64,000 bases of DNA from Gemmatimonadota bacterium (GTDB taxonomy: Bacteria; Gemmatimonadota; Gemmatimonadetes; Gemmatimonadales; Gemmatimonadaceae): the NCBI GenBank assembly GCA_016182795.1, contig JACPFW010000027.1, positions 40,411 through 104,410 on the forward strand, in the 5' to 3' direction. The position numbers and the translations under genes were made by a program. The notes beneath the pieces are model-generated. The model made no database searches and was not told where the DNA came from. It saw only the letters and a program-made list of their open reading frames with translations. Shown here one piece after another: positions 1 to 7,938 of this stretch. Position 1 is the first letter of the stretch. Every line of letters starts with the position of its first letter.

Positions 1-410
1 CGCTTCTGCCGATCCACCCAGTAGTTCGCCTGGTGAAGGGGGCGTACGCCGAGCCATCGAGCGTGGCGTACCCGGTGAAAGCCGACACCAACCGCAACTA
101 CTTTGATCTCGCCGACCGGATGCTGCAGGCGGCGGCGAGCGGCCATTGCACGCCCATCCTCGGCACGCACGACATCCCGCTGCTCGACCGGCTGGTGGCG
201 CGCGCCAAGGCGCACGGCACGCCCGACCGCGGGTACGAGATCCACATGCTCTACGGCATTCGCGACGCCGACCAGCGCCGTCTGCGCAGCGACGGGCGCA
301 CAGTGAAGACGCTCATCAGCTACGGCAGCGCGTGGTACAAGTGGTACATGCGCCGGCTGGCGGAGCGGCCGGCGAATGTGGGATTCGTATTGCGGTCGAT
401 GCTGGGCTAG
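1..410 (+). CDS. Proline dehydrogenase, C-terminal part (5' end outside window)
   Basis: The frame is open to the left edge, so the gene begins outside the window. The visible part reads RLVKGAYAEP at its start, then YEIHMLYGIR, then WYKWYMRRLAERPANVGF near the end. These match the FAD-dependent proline dehydrogenase barrel: the lysine of VKGAY and the paired arginines of YMRRLAERP bind proline and flavin in this family. The enzyme oxidises proline to pyrroline-5-carboxylate and passes electrons to quinone. The protein ends right after the MRRLAERP block, so it is the stand-alone form and not the fused PutA. A strong hairpin terminator follows the TAG. Confidence 0.93.
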   Translation, partial: LLPIHPVVRLVKGAYAEPSSVAYPVKADTNRNYFDLADRMLQAAASGHCTPILGTHDIPLLDRLVARAKAHGTPDRGYEIHMLYGIRDADQRRLRSDGRTVKTLISYGSAWYKWYMRRLAERPANVGFVLRSMLG

Positions 411-417
411 AACGGAC

Positions 418-446
418 AACGGCGCCTCTCGGCGCCGTTCTCTTCT
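418..446 (+). terminator. Intrinsic terminator after proline dehydrogenase
   Basis: A perfect 9-bp stem (AACGGCGCC, loop TCTC, GGCGCCGTT) starts 8 bases after the proline dehydrogenase stop and runs into a T/C-rich tail (TCTCTTCTC). It separates this gene from the convergent cutC gene. Confidence 0.8.
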
Positions 447-466
447 CGCGTGCGGAACAGACGCGA

Positions 467-1108
467 CTACAGCTTGTCCACCGCCTCCGCCATTCCCATG
501 AACGCGCGGCCGTGCACCATCTTCACGCCGGTCTTCTTCACGAGCGTGCCAACGTTGGCCGCGGTGATCGAGCCGCCGGCAATCACGTTGATCCGGTCGT
601 CGGCGCGCTCCACCAGATGCTTGATGCGCGTTGCCCCCTTGGCCGCCGTCGCCGCGCCGCCGCTCGTCAGGATGCAGTCGAACTGGAGCGAGACCAGCAG
701 CTCGAGCGCCTCGTCCTGGTCCTTCACCTGATCGAACGCGCGATGGAATCCGACGCGCAACGGACTTGCCACGGCGTGCAACTCGGCCAGCCGATCGGCA
801 TCGACTTCGCCGTCGGGCGTCAGGATGCCGATCACCACGCCGTCCGCGCCAAGCTCCTTGGCCACCGCGATGTCGCGCTTCATGATCTCGAACTCGTCGT
901 CCGTGTACACGAAGTCGCCCACGCGCGGGCGCACAAGCACGTGAACAGAGACGAGCAGCCGCTCCAGGCACCGCGCAATCAGCCCGGCGCTCGGCGTCGT
1001 CCCACCCTCCACCAGCGGGCCGCACAGTTCGATGCGGTGCACGCCGGCCTGTTGTGCCGACATCGCCCCCGCAAAGGAATCGACCGCCGCTTCCACGCGC
1101 ACTGACAT
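467..1108 (-). CDS. cutC: Copper homeostasis protein CutC
   Basis: 213 residues, close to the usual CutC length. It is a TIM-barrel protein linked to copper tolerance, but its biochemical role is unsettled. Diagnostic blocks are GVHRIELCGPLVEGGTTPS near the N-terminus, VLVRPRVGDFVYTDDE, VGFHRAFDQ, ILTSGG and VIAGGSI. The frame extends 13 codons upstream, but the ATG at 1108 is preferred because an AGGAGG lies 11 bases before it. The start lies 4 bases after the stop of the DUF885 gene, so it is the last gene of a five-gene operon. Its place behind sugar-catabolism genes gives no clear hint about copper. Confidence 0.9.
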   Translation of the reverse strand: MSVRVEAAVDSFAGAMSAQQAGVHRIELCGPLVEGGTTPSAGLIARCLERLLVSVHVLVRPRVGDFVYTDDEFEIMKRDIAVAKELGADGVVIGILTPDGEVDADRLAELHAVASPLRVGFHRAFDQVKDQDEALELLVSLQFDCILTSGGAATAAKGATRIKHLVERADDRINVIAGGSITAANVGTLVKKTGVKMVHGRAFMGMAEAVDKL

Positions 1109-1112
1109 GGCC

Positions 1113-2915
1113 TTACTTGCCTCCTGGGGGTGGGAGCGTCGCCGCAAACTTCCACTGCGTCGTGAAGTCGCGCGTCAACGGCTGCTTGAGCATCAGCACC
1201 CGCACCATTTCCACGGGCATTGCCCCGTGAGTGTAGATGAAATCGTGGAACTGCCGGTTGGTCATCTTGCCGCCGTCCACCAGCTCATGATGCAGCGCGC
1301 GGAACTGCAGCCCGCCCATCATGTACGCCACCTGATACAACGGCCCATACGATCCATTGAACGACCGGCGCACCTCGGCGGTGGCGTTGGCCCGCTCGTG
1401 CCCCACGCGGTCAATCAGGAACTCGATGCACTGCTGGGGCGTCCAGTTGCCGAGATGGAAGTTGAGCGAGAAGATGATTCGCGCCGAGCGATGCATGCGC
1501 CAGAACAGCGCGCCGATGCGGTCCTCGGGGCTCGCGTGAAAGCCGTTGTCCCAGAGGATCGTCTCCCAGTAGAACGCCCCGCCTTCGCTCCAGAACGGCG
1601 TGCTGAACTCGCGCCGGTACGGATAGTAGCGCGACGTCATGAACCCCTGCATGTGATGCCCGGGGATCATCTCGTGGAACGCCGTCGCGTGCGAGAAATG
1701 CGGATTGTTGCCGCGCATCGCCATCAGCTTGTCGTCATCTGACATGCTGTCGGTGGGATACGCCACCTGGAACACCTCGCCGCCGAGGAAAAACGGTGAC
1801 GTCTTCTGCCGTTCGGGCGAGATCATCTCGATGCGCCAGACATCCTGCGCCAGCGGCGGGATGGTGACCATGTCGTGGTCGCGCAGCCACTGCACGGCGC
1901 TAAACTCAAGGTCGCGCACGAGGTTCACCTGGTCGCCCGGCGGCACGTAGGTCTGCTTCACCTTCTCCATCGCCGCCTTCCAGTTGTCGCCGAATCCCAT
2001 CTCGCGGGCCGCCTTCTTCATTTCGCTCTCGCCCCAGTCGAGCTCCTTCTGGGCGATGGCGATGAGCTCCTCGGGCGAGTACGGCAGTATCTCGTGCTTG
2101 ATGCTCGTTTCGATGGCCGCGCGGCCGATGGGCAACCCGACGATGGGTTCGTCGTCGCCGCGCTTCCAGCCGACGATCTTCTCGCGCAGCACGCGCTGGT
2201 AGTTCACGAGCGCCGAATCGGCCGAGCGGTACGGCGCGCCGGTCCACCACGAGAACATGGGGTCGTACCCGTTGTAGAACTGGTGCCAGCTCCGCAGCAG
2301 CGTGCGCAGGCTCGCGGTGACTTCGGCGGCGCGATACGCCGCCATCTTGCTGATCTTCGCCGCCGACGAATCGCCCTTGGGCGGATTCTCAATCTTGGTG
2401 CGCAGCGCGTTGACTGTTTTGCCCACGAACGCGAGCGTGCGCGCCGAGCGTTGGCCGTCCACTTTCTCCATTCGGCGGCGCGCGTCTTCGAGCGCAAAGA
2501 TGGAATCGGCGAACGGCAGCAGCGCACCGAGGTCGGCGTACACCTTGGCGTCACGCGCCAGTTCGTCCTGCGACTCCTCAATGGTATTGCGCAGGAGAAT
2601 GTGGTCGACCTTGGCGTCGTGGCTCAGCTTGCCAAAATCCACCGCCTTCAACTGCCCAAGCCATGCCGTGTAGAACTTGCCAAAGACGTCGCGCTGGGCG
2701 GGTGAGTACTGCTGCGGATAGCGGCGCTGCAGCACGCTGCGATCGGCCGTGTAGCGCTCCACGACGCCGCGCATCTCGCTCCCGCGCTCGGCGAGGAGAA
2801 GGTTCGCGTCGGGCGTATACACCGCCGGCCGGCCCTGCACGTTCTGCGCCGACGCCGCGCCGGCGACGAGCAGCGCCGCGCACGCGACGCCAACTGCGCG
2901 GCGCCCGTGGCTCAT
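1113..2915 (-). CDS. DUF885 family secreted metallopeptidase-like protein
   Basis: 600 residues starting at MSHGRRAVGVACAALLV, a Sec signal peptide that ends near GAASAQ. A further 12 codons are open upstream, but this ATG overlaps the stop of the preceding gene as ATGA, which indicates translational coupling. The block AFHEMIPGHHMQ carries the HExxxxH-type zinc signature of the DUF885 peptidase family, followed by FWSEGGAFYWE. Members are exported, helix-rich putative zinc peptidases whose substrates are mostly unknown. The operon context (oxidoreductase, transporter, DUF1080) suggests periplasmic processing of a sugar- or peptide-containing substrate; this is inference. Confidence 0.88.
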   Translation of the reverse strand: MSHGRRAVGVACAALLVAGAASAQNVQGRPAVYTPDANLLLAERGSEMRGVVERYTADRSVLQRRYPQQYSPAQRDVFGKFYTAWLGQLKAVDFGKLSHDAKVDHILLRNTIEESQDELARDAKVYADLGALLPFADSIFALEDARRRMEKVDGQRSARTLAFVGKTVNALRTKIENPPKGDSSAAKISKMAAYRAAEVTASLRTLLRSWHQFYNGYDPMFSWWTGAPYRSADSALVNYQRVLREKIVGWKRGDDEPIVGLPIGRAAIETSIKHEILPYSPEELIAIAQKELDWGESEMKKAAREMGFGDNWKAAMEKVKQTYVPPGDQVNLVRDLEFSAVQWLRDHDMVTIPPLAQDVWRIEMISPERQKTSPFFLGGEVFQVAYPTDSMSDDDKLMAMRGNNPHFSHATAFHEMIPGHHMQGFMTSRYYPYRREFSTPFWSEGGAFYWETILWDNGFHASPEDRIGALFWRMHRSARIIFSLNFHLGNWTPQQCIEFLIDRVGHERANATAEVRRSFNGSYGPLYQVAYMMGGLQFRALHHELVDGGKMTNRQFHDFIYTHGAMPVEMVRVLMLKQPLTRDFTTQWKFAATLPPPGGK

Positions 2916-4327
2916 AGCGAGTACCCCGACCGATACGGCGTGGAAATCCACTCGGCGGGAATGCCCGAGGTAAGCAGCTCGCCGTTGGTCGGGTTGAGGT
3001 CGATGGCGCGCCCGGCACGGACGGCGAGATTGCCGAGCACGATCATCTCGGTGAGCGGACCGGCGTGGCCGGCGATGTTCGAGCCCGGCTGCGTGCCGTT
3101 CTTGATGGCGTCAATGAACTCGCCGTACACGCCACGGGTGCGCGCATACTTCTGCGGCAGCGGCGACGCCTTCACCTGCTTGTCGAGATCTGCGTCGAGC
3201 AGACGTGGGTTCTCGCCGTACGTGCCGGCGATCGCCATTCCCTTCTCACCCTTCCAGATCTGCAGGCCGTCGTCCCACAGCGGCCAGTTGTCCATGGCGG
3301 TGATGCCATCGGGACGCGCCGGAATAATTCCGCCATCGCGCCACGTCAGCGTCAGCTTGCCGTTCTTGCCGACGGCGTTCATCGTGCCGTCCACCGGGAA
3401 CTCGTACGTGATGCGCGACAGCTTGGGCGCGGTCTCGGGGAAGAGCGGCGATGTTTCGGGGATCACGCGACCCGGGAACTTCAGGCCGAGGATCCAGACC
3501 GAGCAGTCCATGATGTGGCACGCCATGTCGCCCATCGCGCCGGTGCCGAAATCCCACCAGCCACGCCAGTTGAACGGTGCGTAGCCCGGGTGATACGGCC
3601 GGAACGCGGCGGGGCCAAGCCACAGCTCCCAGTCGAGCGTCGGCGGCACGTTATGCGCTTCGGTCGGCCGCTTTATGCCCTGCGGCCAGATAGGGCGATT
3701 GGTGTAGAAGTCGACCGACTCCACCTTGCCAATGAGACCGGCCTCCACCCACTCGCGCAGAATGCGGATCCCTTCGGCGGCGTGCCCCTGGTTGCCCATC
3801 TGCGTCGCCTGCTTCGGGCGCTTGGCCGCTTCGGCCTTGAGCGCGCGCACTTCGGCGACGGTGCGGGCCAGCGGCTTCTGGCAATAGACGTGCTTGCCGG
3901 CGCGCAGTGCGAGCATCGTGGCCGCGGCGTGATGATGGTCGGGCGTCGAGACGGTGATGATGTCGACGTTCTTGTACTCCTTGTCGATCATCTCCCGGTA
4001 GTCCTTGTACTTCTTGGCCTGCGGCTGGGCGCGATAGCTGCGCTCGGCGTTCACGTCGTCGACGTCACAGAGGGCGTAGATGTTGCAGTCCGCCTGGGCG
4101 GCGAAGCCGCGCACATCGCTCTGTCCCATGCCGCCGACGCCAATGCACGCAACGTCGAGCTTGTCGCTGGGCGCCACGTGGCGCCCGCCGCGCGCGCCGA
4201 GCACGTGCGGCTTGACGATGGTGAAGGCCATGCCGGCCATCGAGGTCTTCTCCACGAACTCGCGGCGCGACACGCTCGGGCTTTCGGGCGTGGCGGCGGG
4301 CGTGGCGGCGGGATCCTTGGGGGTCAT
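2912..4327 (-). CDS. Gfo/Idh/MocA family oxidoreductase with Tat signal
   Basis: 471 residues. The N-terminus has a Tat motif (SRREFVEKTSMAGMAF) and then a Rossmann fold that starts VACIGVGGMGQSD. The lysine-proline motif YCQKPLARTVAEVRAL is the nicotinamide-site EKP-type motif of the family. Members are NAD(P)-dependent sugar dehydrogenases, and exported ones often work on keto-sugars with tightly bound cofactor. An AGGAG lies 7 bases before the ATG. Its neighbours, a DUF1080 protein and an MFS transporter of the nucleoside symporter type, recur in bacterial 3-keto-sugar pathways, so oxidation or reduction of a disaccharide intermediate is the likely role. Confidence 0.9.
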   Translation of the reverse strand: MTPKDPAATPAATPESPSVSRREFVEKTSMAGMAFTIVKPHVLGARGGRHVAPSDKLDVACIGVGGMGQSDVRGFAAQADCNIYALCDVDDVNAERSYRAQPQAKKYKDYREMIDKEYKNVDIITVSTPDHHHAAATMLALRAGKHVYCQKPLARTVAEVRALKAEAAKRPKQATQMGNQGHAAEGIRILREWVEAGLIGKVESVDFYTNRPIWPQGIKRPTEAHNVPPTLDWELWLGPAAFRPYHPGYAPFNWRGWWDFGTGAMGDMACHIMDCSVWILGLKFPGRVIPETSPLFPETAPKLSRITYEFPVDGTMNAVGKNGKLTLTWRDGGIIPARPDGITAMDNWPLWDDGLQIWKGEKGMAIAGTYGENPRLLDADLDKQVKASPLPQKYARTRGVYGEFIDAIKNGTQPGSNIAGHAGPLTEMIVLGNLAVRAGRAIDLNPTNGELLTSGIPAEWISTPYRSGYSL

Positions 4328-4338
4328 CGTCTCTCTCC

Positions 4339-5568
4339 TTACTTGGCGGTGCCCGGCACCGCCGGGTTTTCCTTGGGACGGAACAGGATCGCGAACAGCA
4401 CCATCACGGCGGCAGCGGCAACCGCCGGATGCAACCAGATGGACGGCCAGTTGTGCGTGGCCGCGACGGTGGCATCAGCGGACGTCGTGGTGTAGCGCTC
4501 GACGACCGCGCCGCTGACGGTGGCGCCGAGGTAGTAGCCGACGCCGTTGGTGACAAAGTTGATGAGTCCCTGCGCGGCGCCGCGGATCTTCTCACCGGCG
4601 CGCTCGTCGGTGTAGATCTGCCCGGCGACGAAGAAGAAGTCATAGCAGACGCCGTGGAGCAGGATGCCGCCGTAGATCATCCACATGCCGGCCTGCGCGT
4701 TGCCGTGCGCGAACGCGAAGTAGCGCAGCGCCCACGCCGCCATGCCGCCGACCATGATCCACTTGATGCCGAGCTTCCGCAGGAAGAAGGGAAGGAGGAG
4801 CATGAAGAAGATCTCGCTCATCTGGCCAAACGACTGGATGAACGCCGGCTCGGGAGCGCCGATCTCATTGAGGAAGAGATTGGCGAACGAGTAGTAGAAC
4901 TGCAGCGGGACGCAGAGCAGGAACGAGCCGACGACGAAGAGCAGGAAGTCCCACTGCTTGAGGAGCTGCAGCGCGTCGAAGCCGACCGCATCGTGCCAGT
5001 TGAACGGCGTGCCCGCCGCCTTGGGCGGCGTGTGCGGGAGGATGAGCGCGAAGATCGCCATCACGACCGAGGCGTAGGCGGCGAGCTCCATGGGCAGCGC
5101 CAGGGCGTCGGCCTTCAGCACCTTGCCAACGAGGATCCCGGCGACGATCCAGCCGATGGTGCCCAGCACGCGGATGGCCGGGAACTCACGCGCCGGATCC
5201 TTCACGTGGTGGAAGCTGATCGAGTTGGTGAGCGACAGCGTCGGCATGTAGCAGAGCGCGTAGCCGATGAGCACCGGATAGAACGTCGCGAACGTCGTCT
5301 GCGTCGAAGCCACCCACATCAGCGCGGCGCCGACGAGGTGCAGGATGGCGAGTAGCTTCTCCGACGAGAAAAAGCGGTCGGCGATCATTCCCACGAAGAA
5401 CGGGGAGATGAGCGCGGCAATCGCGGTGGCGCCGTAGGCGGCGCCGATCTGCGTCCCCGAGAACTTGAGCGTGGCGCCGAGGTAGGTGCCCATCGTCACG
5501 AACCAGACCCCCCAGATGAAATACTGGAGGAACATCATCGTCATCAGCTTCAGGCGCGTCGCGTTCAT
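4339..5568 (-). CDS. MFS transporter of the nucleoside:H+ symporter type
   Basis: 409 residues with about twelve hydrophobic segments, the usual length for the NupG/XapB-like branch of MFS. The N-terminus ([20 protein letters not shown]) and the block [19 protein letters not shown] are typical of this branch. In soil bacteria these transporters often sit beside DUF1080 and Gfo/Idh genes and may carry sugars rather than nucleosides. GGAG lies 5 bases before the ATG. The gene is followed after 11 bases by the oxidoreductase gene. A near-perfect palindrome at 4344-4362 encodes the last residues before the stop. Confidence 0.88.
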   Translation of the reverse strand: MNATRLKLMTMMFLQYFIWGVWFVTMGTYLGATLKFSGTQIGAAYGATAIAALISPFFVGMIADRFFSSEKLLAILHLVGAALMWVASTQTTFATFYPVLIGYALCYMPTLSLTNSISFHHVKDPAREFPAIRVLGTIGWIVAGILVGKVLKADALALPMELAAYASVVMAIFALILPHTPPKAAGTPFNWHDAVGFDALQLLKQWDFLLFVVGSFLLCVPLQFYYSFANLFLNEIGAPEPAFIQSFGQMSEIFFMLLLPFFLRKLGIKWIMVGGMAAWALRYFAFAHGNAQAGMWMIYGGILLHGVCYDFFFVAGQIYTDERAGEKIRGAAQGLINFVTNGVGYYLGATVSGAVVERYTTTSADATVAATHNWPSIWLHPAVAAAAVMVLFAILFRPKENPAVPGTAK

Positions 5569-5598
5569 CGGGGCTCCGGCGGGCGTGGAGACGCGGGG

Positions 5599-6291
5599 TC
5601 AGTTGAGCGGGCGAATGCGGATGTTGCGGAGCGAGAGCGCGCCGTTGTGGTCGCCCTGAATGCCGATGGCGCCGCGCTTGGCGAGGCCGTAGTTGGGATA
5701 CTTGGCGAACTTGCTGGCGGCGACCTTGGCCTTCCAGTCGGCGCTCCACAGCTCGTACTCGTCAACCTTGACGCCGTTGAGCCAATGCTCGACGTGGTTG
5801 TTCTTGATGAGGATGCGCGTCTTCTGCCACTCGCCGGCGGGCTTGAGCGCGCCCTCGGCGGCGGGGTAGAGCCCGTAGGCGGCGCCGGCCGAGGTGAGGC
5901 GGGTGCGCCCGTCTGGGGCATTGGCGTCGTCGAGCAGCTGATACTCGGTGCCGCTCCAGTAGATCTTCTCGTACTCCTCGGTGGCGCGGTAGAAGATGCC
6001 GGCGTTGCCGCCCTTCTCGAGCTTCCACTCCAGTTCGAGCTCGAAGTCGCCGAACGTCTCGCGCGTCATGATGTCGCCCGTGGTTCCCTTCTTTACCAGC
6101 TCACCGTTTTCGATGGCCCAGCCCTTGGGCATTTCCTGGCTGTGGTAGCCGCGCCAGGCGGCGAGCGAGGAGCCGTCAAACAACGGTTGCCAACCGCGCC
6201 CTTGGAACGGCAAATGCATGGAGGCGCAGGAGGCCAGGATCAGGGCGCCAAGTGGGAGGGCGCGCGACGCATGCTTGAGAAGACGGGTCAT
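5599..6291 (-). CDS. DUF1080 (3-keto-disaccharide hydrolase-like) lipoprotein
   Basis: 230 residues. The signal sequence ends in a lipobox (LILASC), so the protein should be a lipoprotein of the outer or inner membrane. The rest is a concanavalin-like beta-sandwich of the DUF1080 family: LFDGSSLAAWRGY, NGELVKKG, FELELEWKLEKGGNAGIFYR and GIQGDHNGALSLRNIRIRPL. DUF1080 proteins include enzymes that cleave 3-keto-glucosides. It is the first gene of the operon that runs left to cutC, which supports a keto-sugar pathway. No good ribosome binding site precedes the ATG. Confidence 0.88.
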   Translation of the reverse strand: MTRLLKHASRALPLGALILASCASMHLPFQGRGWQPLFDGSSLAAWRGYHSQEMPKGWAIENGELVKKGTTGDIMTRETFGDFELELEWKLEKGGNAGIFYRATEEYEKIYWSGTEYQLLDDANAPDGRTRLTSAGAAYGLYPAAEGALKPAGEWQKTRILIKNNHVEHWLNGVKVDEYELWSADWKAKVAASKFAKYPNYGLAKRGAIGIQGDHNGALSLRNIRIRPLN

Positions 6292-6410
6292 GGTCTGGAG
6301 AGGGGTGTGGGTAACCGCGAAAACGTACCGCCGGGGGGCGGGTTTCGACAGGTTCTCGGGGACCAGTACTCTATAGGTAGGGGAGTCCCTTGGTGTGAGA
6401 GCAAGGAACA

Positions 6411-6611
6411 GAGAACCACGGATGACACACGGATTACACGGATGGGACTACAGGAACTCGTCACAGCACCTGCCCTATCCGTGCAATCCGTGCCAGATCC
6501 GTGTCCATCCGTGGTGTCGCTGCGTAGGTCCATCCGTGAAATCCGTGCAAAATCCGTGTCATCCGTGGTGTCAGTGTTGTGGTGTCAGTGTTGTGGTGTC
6601 AGTGTTGTGGT
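6411..6611. repeat. Inverted ATCCGTG repeat cluster and TGTGGTGTCAGT tandem
   Basis: The 350-base spacer between the divergent DUF1080 and acetyltransferase genes has no gene. Its left part (6414-6444) carries ACGGAT-type units. The right part (6475-6567) carries at least seven ATCCGTG units in the opposite orientation, ending in a mirror copy of the left end (CATCCGTGGTGTC). A 12-base unit then repeats three times (6566-6610). The layout could fold into a long hairpin. It resembles dispersed intergenic palindromic repeats rather than a promoter. Confidence 0.75.
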
Positions 6612-6642
6612 TTCGTTATCGTAGGACGAGAACCCGCTGACG

Positions 6643-7134
6643 ATGACCTCCCCCCCCTTCCCCATCGAACCTGCCCGCGACGACGCCGACCGCGCCGCCT
6701 GCGCGCGCATGATGTGCGAGACCGATCCGTGGATCACGCTCGGGCGGTCGTACGATCGCTGCCTCGTGGCGGTCTCCGATCCGGGACGTGAGCTCCACGT
6801 CGCACGCGCGAAAGCCGGCGAAGTGGCCGGGTTCATCCTGATCACCATGAAGGGACAGTTCCCCGGCTACATCGCCTCCGTCTGCGTGGCGGCGACGGCG
6901 CGCGGTTCGGGACTTGGCACCCAGCTTGTCGCGTTCGCCGAACGGCGAATCCACCGCGAATCGCCGAACGTATTCCTGTGCGTGTCGTCGTTCAACCATC
7001 GCGCACGGGCGCTCTACGAACGGCTCGGCTACCAGTACATCGGCTCGCTCAAGGACTATATCGTACCCGGGCACGACGAACTGCTGTATCGCAAGACCAT
7101 CGGCCCGTGGAACAGCTTTACGCCGACCACGTAG
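6643..7134 (+). CDS. GNAT family N-acetyltransferase
   Basis: 163 residues. The acetyl-CoA site is visible as VCVAATARGSGLGTQLVAFAERR (Q/RxxGxG/A type), followed by the conserved SSFNHRARALYERLGYQYIG of the GNAT fold. The substrate cannot be read from the sequence. The N-terminal half includes CARMMCETDPWITLGRSYD, found in a subgroup of uncharacterised acetyltransferases. The gene is followed after 37 bases by a membrane protein gene in the same direction. Confidence 0.88.
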   Translation: MTSPPFPIEPARDDADRAACARMMCETDPWITLGRSYDRCLVAVSDPGRELHVARAKAGEVAGFILITMKGQFPGYIASVCVAATARGSGLGTQLVAFAERRIHRESPNVFLCVSSFNHRARALYERLGYQYIGSLKDYIVPGHDELLYRKTIGPWNSFTPTT

Positions 7135-7171
7135 AAGGTTCCTGCCCCCCTCGCTCCTCCCGTCCCCCCCC

Positions 7172-7819
7172 ATGTTCGTCGGTCATATCGCTGTCGCCCT
7201 CGCCGCCAAGCGCGTCGCGCCCCGCACCAACTTTGGTCTTCTTGCCCTCGCCACCCAATGGGCCGACACGCTCTGGCCTGTGCTGGTGCTCCTCGGCGTT
7301 GAGCGCGTGGAGATCCGCCCCGGCGTCACGGTGATGACGCCGCTCGATTTCATCTCGTATCCGTGGTCCCACTCGCTGCTGATGCTGGTGGTGTGGGGCG
7401 CGCTGGCGTACGCGGCGTACCGGCGCGGAGGCGGCCGGCGCGACGCGCTCGTGCTCGCCGCCTGCGTCGTCAGCCACTGGGTGCTCGACTGGATCACGCA
7501 CCGTCCCGACATGCCGCTGATCCCGTTCGTCGACATCAAGCTCGGGCTCGGCCTGTGGAATCACCCCGTGGCCGAAGTCGTGCTCGAGGGGGCGATGTAC
7601 CTCGCTGGAGCGTGGCTGTACTTCACCGGCACTCGCGGTCGGGATGCGGTCGGCCGGTGGGCCGTGGCCGTGTTGGTGGTTGTGCTGGCGGCCATTTGGC
7701 TGGCCAGCACGTTCGGGCCGCCTCCGCCGAGCGTGGACGCCGTGGCGTGGTCAGCACTGGCGGCGCTGGTGTTCTTTGGCTGGGCGTGGTGGGGCGACGC
7801 GCATCGCGAGCCGGCCTGA
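7172..7819 (+). CDS. Predicted membrane protein with metal-dependent-hydrolase-like motif
   Basis: 215 residues starting at MFVGHIAVALAAKRVAP. The open frame runs further upstream across the acetyltransferase gene, so this ATG is chosen as the first start after that gene's stop. There are about five to six hydrophobic segments. Conserved polar residues lie at GHIAVALAAKR, SYPWSHSLLMLV and VLDWITHRPDMPL. This His/Asp pattern is that of inner-membrane proteins related to the YdjM family. The function is unknown. Confidence 0.72.
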   Translation: MFVGHIAVALAAKRVAPRTNFGLLALATQWADTLWPVLVLLGVERVEIRPGVTVMTPLDFISYPWSHSLLMLVVWGALAYAAYRRGGGRRDALVLAACVVSHWVLDWITHRPDMPLIPFVDIKLGLGLWNHPVAEVVLEGAMYLAGAWLYFTGTRGRDAVGRWAVAVLVVVLAAIWLASTFGPPPPSVDAVAWSALAALVFFGWAWWGDAHREPA

Positions 7820-7938
7820 GGCGGCATACGCGCTGACGCCGCAGCGCCGAACGAGTAGGTTAGAGAGATGCATGGTCGCCTTGCTGCCATGCCCTACGTC
7901 ATTCGACAGGCGCCTCGCGCCTGCGCCAGGAGCGCTCC

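Noticed and set aside
146..1105. A 319-codon plus-strand frame across the start of the window
   Set aside because: It is antisense to cutC and out of frame with proline dehydrogenase; the His/Arg-rich product has no family features.
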